Shown one piece after another: positions 10,740 through 20,515 of a stretch of 64,000 nucleotides of DNA. Position 1 is the stretch's first letter; each line of letters opens with the position of its first letter. The notes under the pieces were generated by a model, which saw nothing but the letters and a program-made list of their open reading frames with translations, did not search any database and was not told where the DNA came from. The stretch lies in NCBI GenBank assembly GCA_029582165.1, contig CM055888.1:30457408-30521407 (forward strand). Reading direction: 5' to 3'. The stretch comes from Portulaca oleracea. Lineage: Eukaryota > Streptophyta > Magnoliopsida > Caryophyllales > Portulacaceae. Position numbers and translations under genes: made by a program.

Positions 10740-10930
10740 AATTCATTAATCTAGCTTTTTTTGCGATGTAATGGTTTGTTTGACTATGGTTCATATTAAG
10801 TTCTTACAATGTTTTTATTTAGCAGTTTGGTTGTAACCTTTTTGGTGGTGGATGTTTGTTGTTGTGTTTGCGGGTTGCTGTATGTTATGAACTTTTAGTC
10901 TTTTGACTATTAATAATCGAAAAAAAAAAA
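10740..10930 (+). mobile_element. Possible LINE 3' end with poly(A) tail
   Basis: A G/T-rich stretch (GGTGGTGGATGTTTGTTG, then GCGGGTTGCTG) is followed by TTTTGACTATTAATAATCG and a poly-A run at about 10920-10930. This layout is common at 3' ends of plant LINEs. No reverse-transcriptase frame is attached, so the call is weak. Confidence 0.3.
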
Positions 10931-11390
10931 TCGAAATTGATCATTGAAATAACTAACCATATTTTTATGTTTAAGAAAATTAGAGTTTTGTAGTACCCAG
11001 CACTCTATCATTTCCTTCTCATCTAACAAAATACATCTTTTTGAGGAGTTTTGTAGTACAAAGGATTTAGAGTAGTGTTTTGCTCTTTTTCTTTGCTTCG
11101 TTCTTGTTCTCTTTTTCTTTTTCATTTTTTAGTTGTTTTGTTTCTTGTCTGGCTTAATTAGTTACTTGATCCTAAAGAGGATGTCTCTAATCACATATTG
11201 GTCACCCTCTCCATTTACCCTATAGAGGACGGACCTTCTCATTTCCCAATGGACAATTTTTTTTTTTTTGTGAAAGTTCGATAAATTTTTCTAAAATGGT
11301 ACGACTATTTTTTTTTCTTTTCTAGGGTAATTTCTAAGTAATTGCTTGCCTAAGTTTCATATCTTATGGCTATACTTTAGGTAAGGATAG
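10931..11390. other. Intergenic DNA up to the Sirevirus-like LTR
   Basis: AT-rich sequence with poly-T tracts and no supported gene. The last bases before 11391 are the left flank of the copia LTR; its target duplication cannot be checked because the element is truncated on the right. Confidence 0.4.
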
Positions 11391-12289
11391 TGTTGGGACT
11401 AGGGTCAAGGTCCTTTACCTGCGCATCTACAAAGGACCTTATATATATGAAGCGCTGATAAGGTTCTCATACGAAGTTTTGAATGAAAGTCAAAATCACG
11501 AAAAACAGAGAAGTTTTCCGGAAAAGTAAATATCTAATTTTTCTCTCCAGATTTCTAACCAGACTAATCGATTGTACTATCTATTGTGTAGGAAACAATC
11601 GGTGAAGAAAATGGAAGGAAGAGAAGATTGTGATTCCCAGGGAATATCTCAGAAAGAAGGAAAGAAACTCATGAAGCAAACAAGGAAAGAGAAGCAGAGA
11701 ACAAAGAAGGAAAGGATCAATTCAACGGTTTACCAAGCTGCTATTATAAATAGAAGAATTGAAGATTGACGAGTCAGGCGATTCCACGAAAGTAATCGCA
11801 GGGTAGGAAATCAGTGAGATTTCTGAGTGTGTAGCCAATGAGTCCTTGGTGAGTGATATAGCCAGTAATTAAGGTACTTCTGGTGAGGTGTAGCCAAGGA
11901 CCTTGGTGAGTGTTCCTTGTAGCCAAATGTGGTGGTGAGATATTGTGTAGCACAGTCTTGAAGGACTAAGGCTTTGTGAGTTTGATTTTCATTGTAATCC
12001 ATCATGGTTCAAATCGCCGCTAGGATTTTCCATACAGCGACCCTTATTTGTTGCTGACTCAAGGTCCTTTTGTCTTGGTAAGTGAATCTATCAGTAACTG
12101 CTTATGGCTGTTACTTCTTGTTTTGATTTCTAAGTGAAACTTATTCTTTAATTGATATAACTAAAAAGAGGTATTTTGGTTACACTTTGTCTTGATCCTT
12201 GGTTTGAAACCAAGGAAGTTTGTTCTAACGTCCTTACCTAGTGTATATATCTTATTTTCCAAATTCACTCCCCCTCTAGGGTTCCTACA
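11391..12289 (+). mobile_element. 5' LTR of a Sirevirus-like copia element (899 bp)
   Basis: It starts TGTTGGGACTAGG and ends CTCTAGGGTTCCTACA, followed after two bases by the tRNA-iMet primer site. Near the LTR start there is a perfect inverted pair AAGGTCCTTT (11407-11416) / AAAGGACCTT (11431-11440). At 11828-11950 an imperfect repeat of about 29 bp with TGTAGCCA...GGTGAG words occurs about four times. Length, position of the primer site and terminal sequence fit the Sirevirus group of Ty1/copia. The group name is inference. Confidence 0.8.
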
Positions 12290-12291
12290 AG

Positions 12292-12303
12292 TGGTATCAG
12301 AGC
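12292..12303 (+). other. Primer-binding site (tRNA-iMet)
   Basis: TGGTATCAGAGC is the standard plant LTR primer-binding site complementary to the 3' end of initiator tRNA-Met. It lies two bases after the LTR end. Confidence 0.9.
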
Positions 12304-12469
12304 AGGTCAACTCAAGAAGAGGCTAACCGCTTTGTGGAAAAGATCACAGGGGATAGTGAAAGCAACAAGGTGAGTCATAGACGTTGATGCATTCAGCTAT
12401 AAGGACAATAATAAGATTAAAAATTCAACCATAATCCTTATGTCTTTGATCTGGCACAAACCATGAGGT
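12304..12469 (+). mobile_element. Truncated leader of the Sirevirus-like element
   Basis: About 166 bp of sequence follows the primer site, then homology to the tandem array begins abruptly at about 12470 (TATAACT present on both sides). No gag frame remains. The rest of this copia element is absent from the window. Confidence 0.55.
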
Positions 12470-14718
12470 ATAACTATCCCCGGGGAAGTAGCACTTATCA
12501 GGCATCCCTGATCTCTTGACAACCCCCCTACAGGATGCCGAGAACCTGGTCTTCGGGGGTGTTGCCCGAACTCTCATTTACGTCACGTTTAATTTATTAA
12601 TCAGATTTAATTTCATACCAATCCAAACTCAATCATTCCAATCCCAACTTCCAAAACTATTTCCAACACACACACATAAACGACTGTACACATTTTTCCA
12701 ATTCAAAGAACATAATCAACATTCAAAGACATACAATCAAATTTTCCACCATAAAATCCCTTCGGGATGCAAATCGCCAAACAACTTAAAATCAATCAAA
12801 CCATTAAAGTGCAACTCAGTGGGATTTAGGACATAGACATTACCTGACAATTCTTCTCCTTACTTCATAACAAACTTGAGCTCATTAGATCGAATGGTTT
12901 AGAATGCGCCTAAAAATAACGAAATTTCTAAAATTAAAAACGTGTCGTACGGAGTTAACGCAATCTATTTTCCACCTTGCCCACCCATAGGAACTCTATA
13001 AGGTTCCCATCATTCATAAATTAACATTTTAAACATATCTCACATCATCTACTATCACATGTCACAAACACTCCCATATTACAATCAATTGAATAATTCA
13101 CACATAACAACATATTAATTCAAAAGAGTAAACTGGACAGAATTCAAAACTCCAATAAAATGAACCGTAACTTGACTTCCCGACATCCTATGGGTATGAT
13201 TTTGGACTTTCTAGAATCCTTGGGATGTCTACTAAAACTCTTATGTTGATTATGAAACCTAAAACACCTCCTAAAGTTCTCAAAAATAGCCAACTATACA
13301 ACCGGTCCAGTTCTGACCTAGGTGTGCTATTTGGGTTGTAACTCAGAATATACACCTCACAATCCCGATCCGCAAAATATCTATGAAAGCTAACATCCTA
13401 AGGTATTTCCAGACCAAACGGTAGGGCTAAATTTTAACTACACAATAAATGGTGACCGATATCGTACGACTCATAAAATCTGTCCAAACTGACCGGGTTT
13501 TTATTTCGAGGTTTTCGATTCTAATTCTAATAAAACCACTCCGAGACTCTAACTTAGGCCTCCAAACAGTCCGCTTAAGCACAAATACCCTCCCCTTCAC
13601 CCCCCAACACAACCAAGGTCAAACTATACTCAAACTAACACCGAATTCTCACATAAACAATTAAATTTTCAAAATAAACATTTTCTCAAAAACCAACCAT
13701 AAAGGTCACAATAAAACTCAAATTTTCGGCACCGAGCCTTATGGAAATAAACCACGGACAGCAAGGGTACTAAATCTCACTCATGACCAAAATTTGAAGT
13801 ATTTTTAAATAAAGAAAAATCGATAAAACTCGTATTACAGTATCGCGCATGATAATGAATCAAAATAATACGATTAATACACCAAAGATCAAAACTTTAC
13901 TAAACATAATATAATTTACTTTGCAAAAACCATAAGAAGATTTAACCAACATCTTTTTTAAAAGATATAAGGTAGTAATAATTATAAATTAAGGTTTTTA
14001 AATTCCAAACTCTCAAAACGTATAAAACTCAAGGTTCAATGCGAACTATTAACATGAAATGAGATTTAAAATGCAACTCCTTTCAAATAATAATATGAGC
14101 AATTAGTAAATATTAATTATAATATTTGCAACTAATAATTAAAACAGAACATAAACACATAATATTTACAATTCCTTTCGAATAAACTTTTCATAACTTA
14201 TCCAATCAAACCCTAACAAAATTTACATGAAATAACAATATACACCACATACGTTAGCAAAGATTAATAATTTAAACTACAGAAATTATTACTTAATAAA
14301 GCCAGATTATAAACATAAATTACATATAATTGAAACAAATTATATAAAAAAAATCATATGAATAATAATGATAATAAAGAAATCAAAACAAAAACTCAAA
14401 ATTAGGGTTTTACTGAAAGTGAGGGTGGTTGGCCTAGTTGCGGGTGGCAGCTGACGACAGTGGGGACAGGGAGGAGGTCGCTGGCAAGACGGGTGGCGGT
14501 AGGCGGCGTCGGAAGTCCCGCGGTGGCAGTGAGAGTAGGTGTCGCGGTGGTTGCACGGGTCGAACTGATTTGCGCAGCAACAACAATGAGGGTTTTCATG
14601 GTCTGGTCAACCAGGGTTCGACAGTTGGGGGTGCGGTTGTCAGCCTGGGCGGTGGCACGCGGCGGCTGGGACGATGGTGGCCTGGCGGTGGCGCGGCGGA
14701 GCAGAACCAAAGAGGGAA

Positions 14719-14770
<52 letters not shown>

Positions 14771-14902
14771 AACGAGTGGTTTATGGTGGTGGGCGCGATC
14801 TCCGACGACTCGGTGGTGGCGGCCGGCGGTGATAGTGACGACTTGCTGGTGGACGGCAGCAGTAGAGGGAGGAGGAAGAGAGAGAGATGACGGTAGGGTT
14901 AG
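12470..14902 (-). mobile_element. Array LTR copy 1, left part (truncated and interrupted)
   Basis: It begins inside the LTR (the first roughly 565 bp are missing relative to the copy at 22070) and runs to the gypsy insertion at 14903. The GC-rich leader block lies at about 14410-14900, with a (GA)n run at about 14726-14769. The 106-codon plus-strand frame at 12516-12836 is LTR sequence and recurs in most copies; it is not taken as a gene. The copy resumes after the insertion at 21444. Confidence 0.8.
14898..14902. repeat. Target-site duplication GTTAG, left copy
   Basis: GTTAG lies immediately before the LTR start TGATGGGAATC. The same five bases lie immediately after the 3' LTR (21439-21443). 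The empty site, GTAGGGTTAGGGTTTAGG, is still visible in other array copies. Confidence 0.88.
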
Positions 14903-15940
14903 TGATGGGAATCAGCCTCCACATATCCAATTGATTCAAGAGTGTTATCACTTGGTGGGCATAATTAAGAAGGGCATTAGTGTCGAGGGAGGCCAAGGAC
15001 ATTCACGCCATGTGATGTCCTCACTGCTTGTCTCCATATCTCAACAGTAAAGGTCATTCAGGCTCCTGCATAGCTGTTCTATTTTTGACGTGCGGCAAGG
15101 TCCTTTATCTGGACATCGGTAAAGGTCCTTTACTTGGGCAGCCTTGATATTTTGGCATGTTTTCAAGGGCATTTTGGTCTTTTCTCAGGAGGTCCGGTTT
15201 TCCCTATTAGTATTGGAGGTCCTTGCTGAGTTCCCGCCATTTTGGAACAAAACCACTTGTGTTTCTTCACTTGTCTTGCATGGATTGGAGTCTAAGTGAA
15301 TGAAGATCCTCCAATGAGGAAATGCCAAAGGGAGGGTTGTGATCGTCCAATGGTTGGTCCAATGATGATCGAGTACTTCATAGTGAAGCATGTATTAGCA
15401 TTAATCATTTGTAATTAGCTTAATTAACCACGTTTAGGAGGTTTCTTCGTCATTAGGAAACCTCACTCTAGTTAGTTTGACTCCTTGCTTGCTTGCTTGG
15501 TTGCCTTTTCCCTTATTTCAACCGAGTATATGTATCATTGTATTGGCCACTTAACTTCACATCTTATGAAATACAAAACCAAAGAAAGCTTTGAGCTTTA
15601 TTGTTTGTGAGTTTCTCAAACTCTCATTTCCACTCCAGTAACTAGATTTGGCAATCTAGTGGTGTTGTGTGGACTTGTTGTGATCTCATTTGGAAGGTGA
15701 TTAGATTCTGTAACCAAACGAGGTCCTTCAAGCTTGCCCGGATATTCTTTTCACTTGTAGGTGTTTAAGTACTGTAACAAGTGAGGAAATACTTGTATCT
15801 ATCTTTTCATTCATTTGTTTTTCGTTCCTTGATGCTTATTGCATCATATTGTTGTGGTTATTGGCTATCCCGAGATATTGGTGTCCTTGTGATGTTATAA
15901 GCTTGCTTGATTCAGTACATTGGTGAGCTTATATACATCA
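14903..15940 (+). repeat. 5' LTR of the nested gypsy element (1038 bp)
   Basis: It starts TGATGGGAATCAGCC and ends TATACATCA, with short TGATG/CATCA inverted termini. A pair of AAGGTCC-like boxes lies at 15097 and 15121. It matches the 3' LTR almost base for base. Confidence 0.92.
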
Positions 15941-15944
15941 TAAT

Positions 15945-15956
15945 TGGTATCAGAGC
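15945..15956 (+). other. Primer-binding site of the nested gypsy element
   Basis: TGGTATCAGAGC lies four bases after the 5' LTR and is complementary to the plant initiator tRNA-Met 3' end. Confidence 0.92.
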
Positions 15957-16020
15957 TAGCTTACCATCTTGGTGAGTTTGTTTTGATTCATTTGGTGTGA
16001 AGTAAGAAGAAACTAAAGCT

Positions 16021-16878
16021 ATGTCTTCCGGTCAAGTTCAACCTCAAAACCCCGAAGATGTTCTAAGGGAGAAAGAAGAGCTGGAGAAACGAGTTGAATT
16101 CCTTACAGCTCAACTCAGGCACTATATGTACTTGAGGAACCAAGAGCTTAAGGGTTCGGATGGAGGTGCTTCTGATTTGGGGAATCCGTTTGGAGATGAT
16201 GAAATGGAGATTCTCAGTGAACAAAGAGGGAGACGTTCACCTAAGGAGGAAAGGCTTGATTTCAAGGTGGATATACCAGAATTCGAGGGAAACCTTGATC
16301 CAGAGGTTTTCTTGGATTGGATGCAAACGGTCGAACGAGTCTTTGATCTAAAGGACGTTCCCGATGACAAGAAGGTAAAATTTGTAGCTTTGAAATTGAG
16401 AAAACATGCATCTATATGGGGGACTAATTTGCAGAAGAAGAGAGTTTCTATTGGGAAGGATAAGGTGCGTTCATGGCAGAAAATGAAGGAGAAGTTACAA
16501 GCCAAGTTCCTTCCAGCCAGTTATCTTAAGGATAACTACTTGAAGCTTCAACAGTTGGTTCAAGGAGGCAAAACAGTAGAGGAGTATACCAAGGAGTTCG
16601 AGCATTTACTTTGGAGGTGTGATCTTAAGGAGAATGAACCTCAAATACTTGTGAGGTATCTTCTTGGTTTGGATGAACGAGTGAGGAATGTTGTGGAGTT
16701 GCACCCTTACACTTCCCTTGATGAGTTGAGTTCTTTGGCTCACAAGGTGGAGTTGCAAAGGAGGAGTAGAGAGAAGGAGGTTCATAATAGAAAGCAACCC
16801 CAAACACGTCCAAACACATTCCCTAAACCATCCTTTAACCCACAAAAACAACCTTTCCAGCCCAAATACCCCCACTAA
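16021..16878 (+). CDS. Gag of the nested Ty3/gypsy element
   Basis: 285 residues from the ATG at 16021, 80 bp after the LTR. The N-terminus is a charged coiled-coil-like stretch (EDVLREKEELEKRVEFL), followed by the retrotransposon Gag domain: FEGNLDPEVFLDWMQTVERV near residue 90, then the tryptophan-containing SWQKMKEKLQAKFLP (about 150-165) and VEEYTKEFEHLLWRCDL (about 187-203). The tail is basic and proline/glutamine-rich. The frame stops at TAA (16876-16878) after a run of five C. The +1 frame is open across that point and carries the zinc knuckle and pol, so Gag and Pol are out of frame here. That is probably a small indel, though I cannot exclude a sequencing error or frameshifting. Gag forms the particle shell. 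Confidence 0.9.
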   Translation: MSSGQVQPQNPEDVLREKEELEKRVEFLTAQLRHYMYLRNQELKGSDGGASDLGNPFGDDEMEILSEQRGRRSPKEERLDFKVDIPEFEGNLDPEVFLDWMQTVERVFDLKDVPDDKKVKFVALKLRKHASIWGTNLQKKRVSIGKDKVRSWQKMKEKLQAKFLPASYLKDNYLKLQQLVQGGKTVEEYTKEFEHLLWRCDLKENEPQILVRYLLGLDERVRNVVELHPYTSLDELSSLAHKVELQRRSREKEVHNRKQPQTRPNTFPKPSFNPQKQPFQPKYPH

Positions 16879-18838
16879 ACCTACTCCAAACCCTCAGCCT
16901 TATACCCCACAAAGGCCTACCTTTACTGAACCCAAACCCCTTGATAAGAGGAGATGTTTTCGGTGCCAAGGACTTGGACACATTACGTCCGAATGTCCTA
17001 ACAAACGAGTGGTGTCTCTCGCTGAGTACCAAGCAGCCTTGTTTGTTGCACCAGAACTAGGAGAGGAGGAGGAGCTTGAAAATGAACCTTTGGGTGATCC
17101 AGTTTATGATGAGGTGGTTGAGGAACCAGACGAAGGGGAGATGTTGGTGGTAAGGAGAGTTCTTAGTAGCTCTTCTGTGAAGGAAGGACAGGAGCAACGG
17201 GAGACTATTTTTCATTCTCGGTGCACCATCAATGGCAAGGTGTGCTCTTTGATTATCGATGGAGGAAGTTGTACCAATGCTGCCTCACAGTCTATGGTGA
17301 GCAAGCTCAAGTTGCAAACCAGTACTCACCGGACTCCTTATACCATCCAGTGGCTTAATCAAGGCAAGGGCATTCACGTGGATCACAGATGTTTGTTGAA
17401 CTTCTCAATAGGTAAAACGTACCAAGACTCTCTTTGGTGTGATATTTTACCTATGGATGCTTGTCATGTGTTACTTGGCAGGCCTTGGCTTTTTGATAGA
17501 TCCGTGAGTCATGATGGGAGGGAAAACACTTATACCCTTCTCTTTAACCATAAAAAGGTTACCCTTGCACCCCTTAAGCCTACCCTACTCCCAAAACCCA
17601 AGGAGAATTTGGTTACTGATCCAAGTTTGATCACTCTCTTGGTTGCTGAACACCATGAGTTTCATGATCATAAGGACCTTATTCTCCTAGACCTAAACAC
17701 ACAGCCTAGCTCCACAAATGACCATCCCCTTCTGGCCCCTCTTCTGGAACACTATTCCTTTGTGTTTCCTGAGGAGATGCCCCCTGGTTTACCTCCCAAG
17801 AGGGACATTCAACATAAAATTGACCTCGTTCCTGGGTCAATACACCCTAATAAACCAGCTTACCGAATGAACCCCAGTGATACTCAGGAGATTCAAAGGC
17901 AGGTAGATGACCTTCTCGCCAAAGGGATGATCAGGGAGAGCTTAAGTCCTTGTGCTGTACCAGCTCTCTTAGTGCCAAAGAAAGATGGGAGTCAAAGAAT
18001 GTGCATTGATTGTCGTGCTATCAACAAGATTACCATCAAGTATAGGTATCCTATAACTAAGCTTGAGGACCTTCTAGATGAGCTTCATGGGGCTCAAGTG
18101 TTTTCAAAGATTGATTTGAGGAGTGGCTACTACCAAATCAGAATCTTTGAAGGGGATGAGTGGAAAACGGCATTCAAGACTAAAGGTGGTTTGTATGAAT
18201 GGTTGGTTATGCCTTTTGGTTTAAGTAACGCCCCATCTACTTTTATGAGATTGATGAACCAGATTTTGAAGGTCCTTATAGGCAAGTGTGTTGTTGTCTA
18301 CTTTGATGACATACTTGTTTATAGCCACAATGAGGAGGATCATGTGAAGCATTTGCAAGCTGTGATGGAGATACTGTCCAAGGAAAAGCTTTATGGAAAT
18401 TTAGGGAAATGCCAATTCTTCAACAACAAGGTTATGTTCCTTGGCTATGTGATCTCTGCCGAGGGCATTCAGGTGGATGAAAAGAATATTCAAGCTATAA
18501 GAGATTGGCCAGACCCCACCACCATCCAGCAAGTGAGGAGTTTCCATGGATTGGCTTCCTTCTATAGGAGGTTTGTGAGGAACTTTAGTACCATCCTAGC
18601 TCCCATGACCGAGTTAGTGAAGGCTAAAGGTTTCTCTTGGACTCCATCAGCACAGAAGGCCTTTGAAACTATCAAGGAAAGGTTAACCACTGCCCCTGTG
18701 TTAGCCTTGCCTAGTTTCTCAAAGGTATTTCAAGTTGAGTGTGATGCATCTGGGTTGGGCATAGGAGCTGACTTATCCCAAGAAGGCAGGCCTATTGCTT
18801 ATTTTAGCGAGAAGTTGAATGATGCCAAAAAGAAGTAA
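16868..18838 (+). pseudogene. Pol part 1: zinc knuckle, protease, reverse transcriptase, start of RNase H
   Basis: The frame is open from the gag overlap to a TAA at 18836-18838. The zinc knuckle CFRCQGLGHITSEC (CX2CX4HX4C) lies at 16955-16996. Counting from the first ATG at 17009, protease has IIDGGSCTN at residues 82-90. Reverse transcriptase has VPKKDGSQRMCIDCRAIN, FSKIDLRSGYYQIR, MPFGLSNAPSTF and the catalytic VVYFDDILVYS near residues 428-438. RNase H begins with VECDASGLGIGA near residue 575. The TAA falls in the motif usually read as KKYS.YDKEFYA, and the same frame continues directly after it, so this is a simple nonsense change. These enzymes copy the element RNA into DNA inside cytoplasmic particles. 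Confidence 0.9.
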
Positions 18839-20515
18839 AGTGTGTATGATAAGGAGTTTTATGCAATCATTCGAGCATTGGAGCATTGGAGGCATTATCT
18901 TATTGGTAATGAGTTCATTTTGCATAGTGATCATGAGGCTCTCAAGTTCATTCAAGGCCAACATAAACTAAACCCTCGCCATGCCAAATGGGTTGAGTAT
19001 ATGCAAGCCTGTCATTTCATGATCCACCACAAGGTCGGTCATTTGAACAAAGGACCTGATGCCCTCTCAAAGAAGTTCCTTTTGTTACATGTCCTTGATT
19101 CGAGAGTGCTTGGTTTTGAGCACCTCAAGGCCTTGTATCCGGAAGATGAAGATTTCAAGGAGATTTATGAAGCATGTCAGCAGCGGCCCCAAGGAGATTT
19201 ATTCCACATTGAGCATGGGTTTCTCTTTAAGGGAAACAAGTTGTGCATCCCAAAGACTAGCCTACATGAGCTTCTCATCTTGGAGGTTCATGGAGGTAGT
19301 TTGGCAGGTCACTTTGGGATCGAGAAGACTACGTTAATGATGGAGCATTACTACTGGCCGAGAATGCAGAAGGATGTTGAGCACTTGGTCAAAAGGTGTT
19401 CATTATGTCAACTCTCAAAGAGTCACAGCCTACCACAAGGTCTTTACACCCTACTGCCTATACCTCAAGGTCTTTGGGAAGACATCAGTCTGGACTTCAT
19501 TGTTGGATTGCCAAGAACTCAAAGAGGTAAAGATTCTATTTTGGTGGTTGTTGATCGTTTTTCAAAGATGGCTCACTTTATCCCATGCCATACTACTTAT
19601 GATGCTGTGAGAGTTGCTGAGTTGTACTTCCAGGAAGTTGTAAGGCTACATGGAGTTCCTAAATCTATGGTTTCTGATCGAGATGCAAAGTTCTTGAGTC
19701 ACTTTTGGGTGACCTTATGGAAGAAGCTTGGTACCAAACTCAAGTTCAGCACAACATGTCATCCCCAAACTGATGGCCAAACCGAGGTCACCAATAGGAC
19801 ACTTGGTACACTGCTAAGGTCCTTGGTGAACAAAGATAAGAAGGGATGGGATACTTTGCTTCCTCATGCTGAGTTTGCATTCAACCGAGCTCCTAGCAAC
19901 GCTACTGGTTTGTCACCGTTTCAAGTAGTGTATGGGAGGAATCCAATCACCCCTATGGATTTGGCTCCCATAATTACCTCAACCAGGTTCAACCATGATG
20001 CTAGTGTGAGAGCCAAGGAGATTCAGAAGCTACACCAACATGTCCGAGAAAACATAGCCAAGTTCAATGAGAAAGCTTCAAATTTGGCTAACAAGAGTAG
20101 GAGAAAGGTGGTTTTCCAACCTGGGGATCTCGTGTGGATCCATCTCAGGAAGGATCGTTTTCCATCTAGGAGGAAGGGCAAGTTGGTTCCTAGGGCAGAT
20201 GGTCCTTTTGAAGTGTTAGAGAAGGTGGGAGACAATGCCTACAAGCTGGCACTTTCAGATGATTATGGAGGAAGTGCTACGTTCAATGTTTCTGATTTAA
20301 AGCCTTATTATGCTGAAGGCGAAGAGCTAACAAGTTTGAGGGCAAACTCTTTCCAACTTGGGGGGGATGATGGGAATCAGCCTCCACATATCCAATTGAT
20401 TCAAGAGTGTTATCACTTGGTGGGCATAATTAAGAAGGGCATTAGTGTCGAGGGAGGCCAAGGACATTCACGCCATGTGATGTCCTCACTGCTTGTCTCC
20501 ATATCTCAACAGTAA
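18839..20515 (+). pseudogene. Pol part 2: rest of RNase H and integrase, reading into the 3' LTR
   Basis: Continues the pol frame after the nonsense codon. RNase H carries VYDKEFYAIIRALEHWRHYL and FILHSDHEALKFI. Integrase has a zinc module (H..H in HGGSLAGHFG, then CSLCQ) and the catalytic triad: Asp in LDFIVGLP (about residue 217), Asp in VSDRDAKF (about 279) and Glu in GQTEVTNR (about 315), with 35 residues between the last two. The C-terminal GPFEVLEKVGDNAYKLAL and FNVSDLKPYYAEGEE are typical of gypsy integrase tails. No chromodomain follows. The last 49 codons lie inside the 3' LTR. Integrase inserts the cDNA into the nuclear genome. Confidence 0.9.
20354..20367 (+). other. Polypurine-type tract of the nested gypsy element
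   Basis: AACTTGGGGGGGA immediately precedes the 3' LTR, where plus-strand DNA synthesis is expected to be primed. It lies within the pol frame. Confidence 0.65.

Noticed and set aside
12516..12836. A 106-codon plus-strand frame (MTTPLQDAENLVFGG...) that recurs at 22681, 26639, 30231, 35232, 39189, 42886, 46912 and 52021
   Set aside because: It lies inside the array LTR, antisense to the element, and recurs only because the LTR is duplicated. It has no domain, and its repetition is not evidence of selection.
14402..14710. 102-codon minus-strand frame in LTR copy 1 as a captured host gene
   Set aside because: The upstream half has no ATG, homologous frames in other copies are broken by indels, and no family was recognised. 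Only the shorter leader frame is reported, with low confidence.
14438..15050. Arginine/glutamate-repeat frames over the GC-rich block
   Set aside because: They are translations of the (GA)n run and GC-rich LTR leader. The frame differs from copy to copy with GA length.
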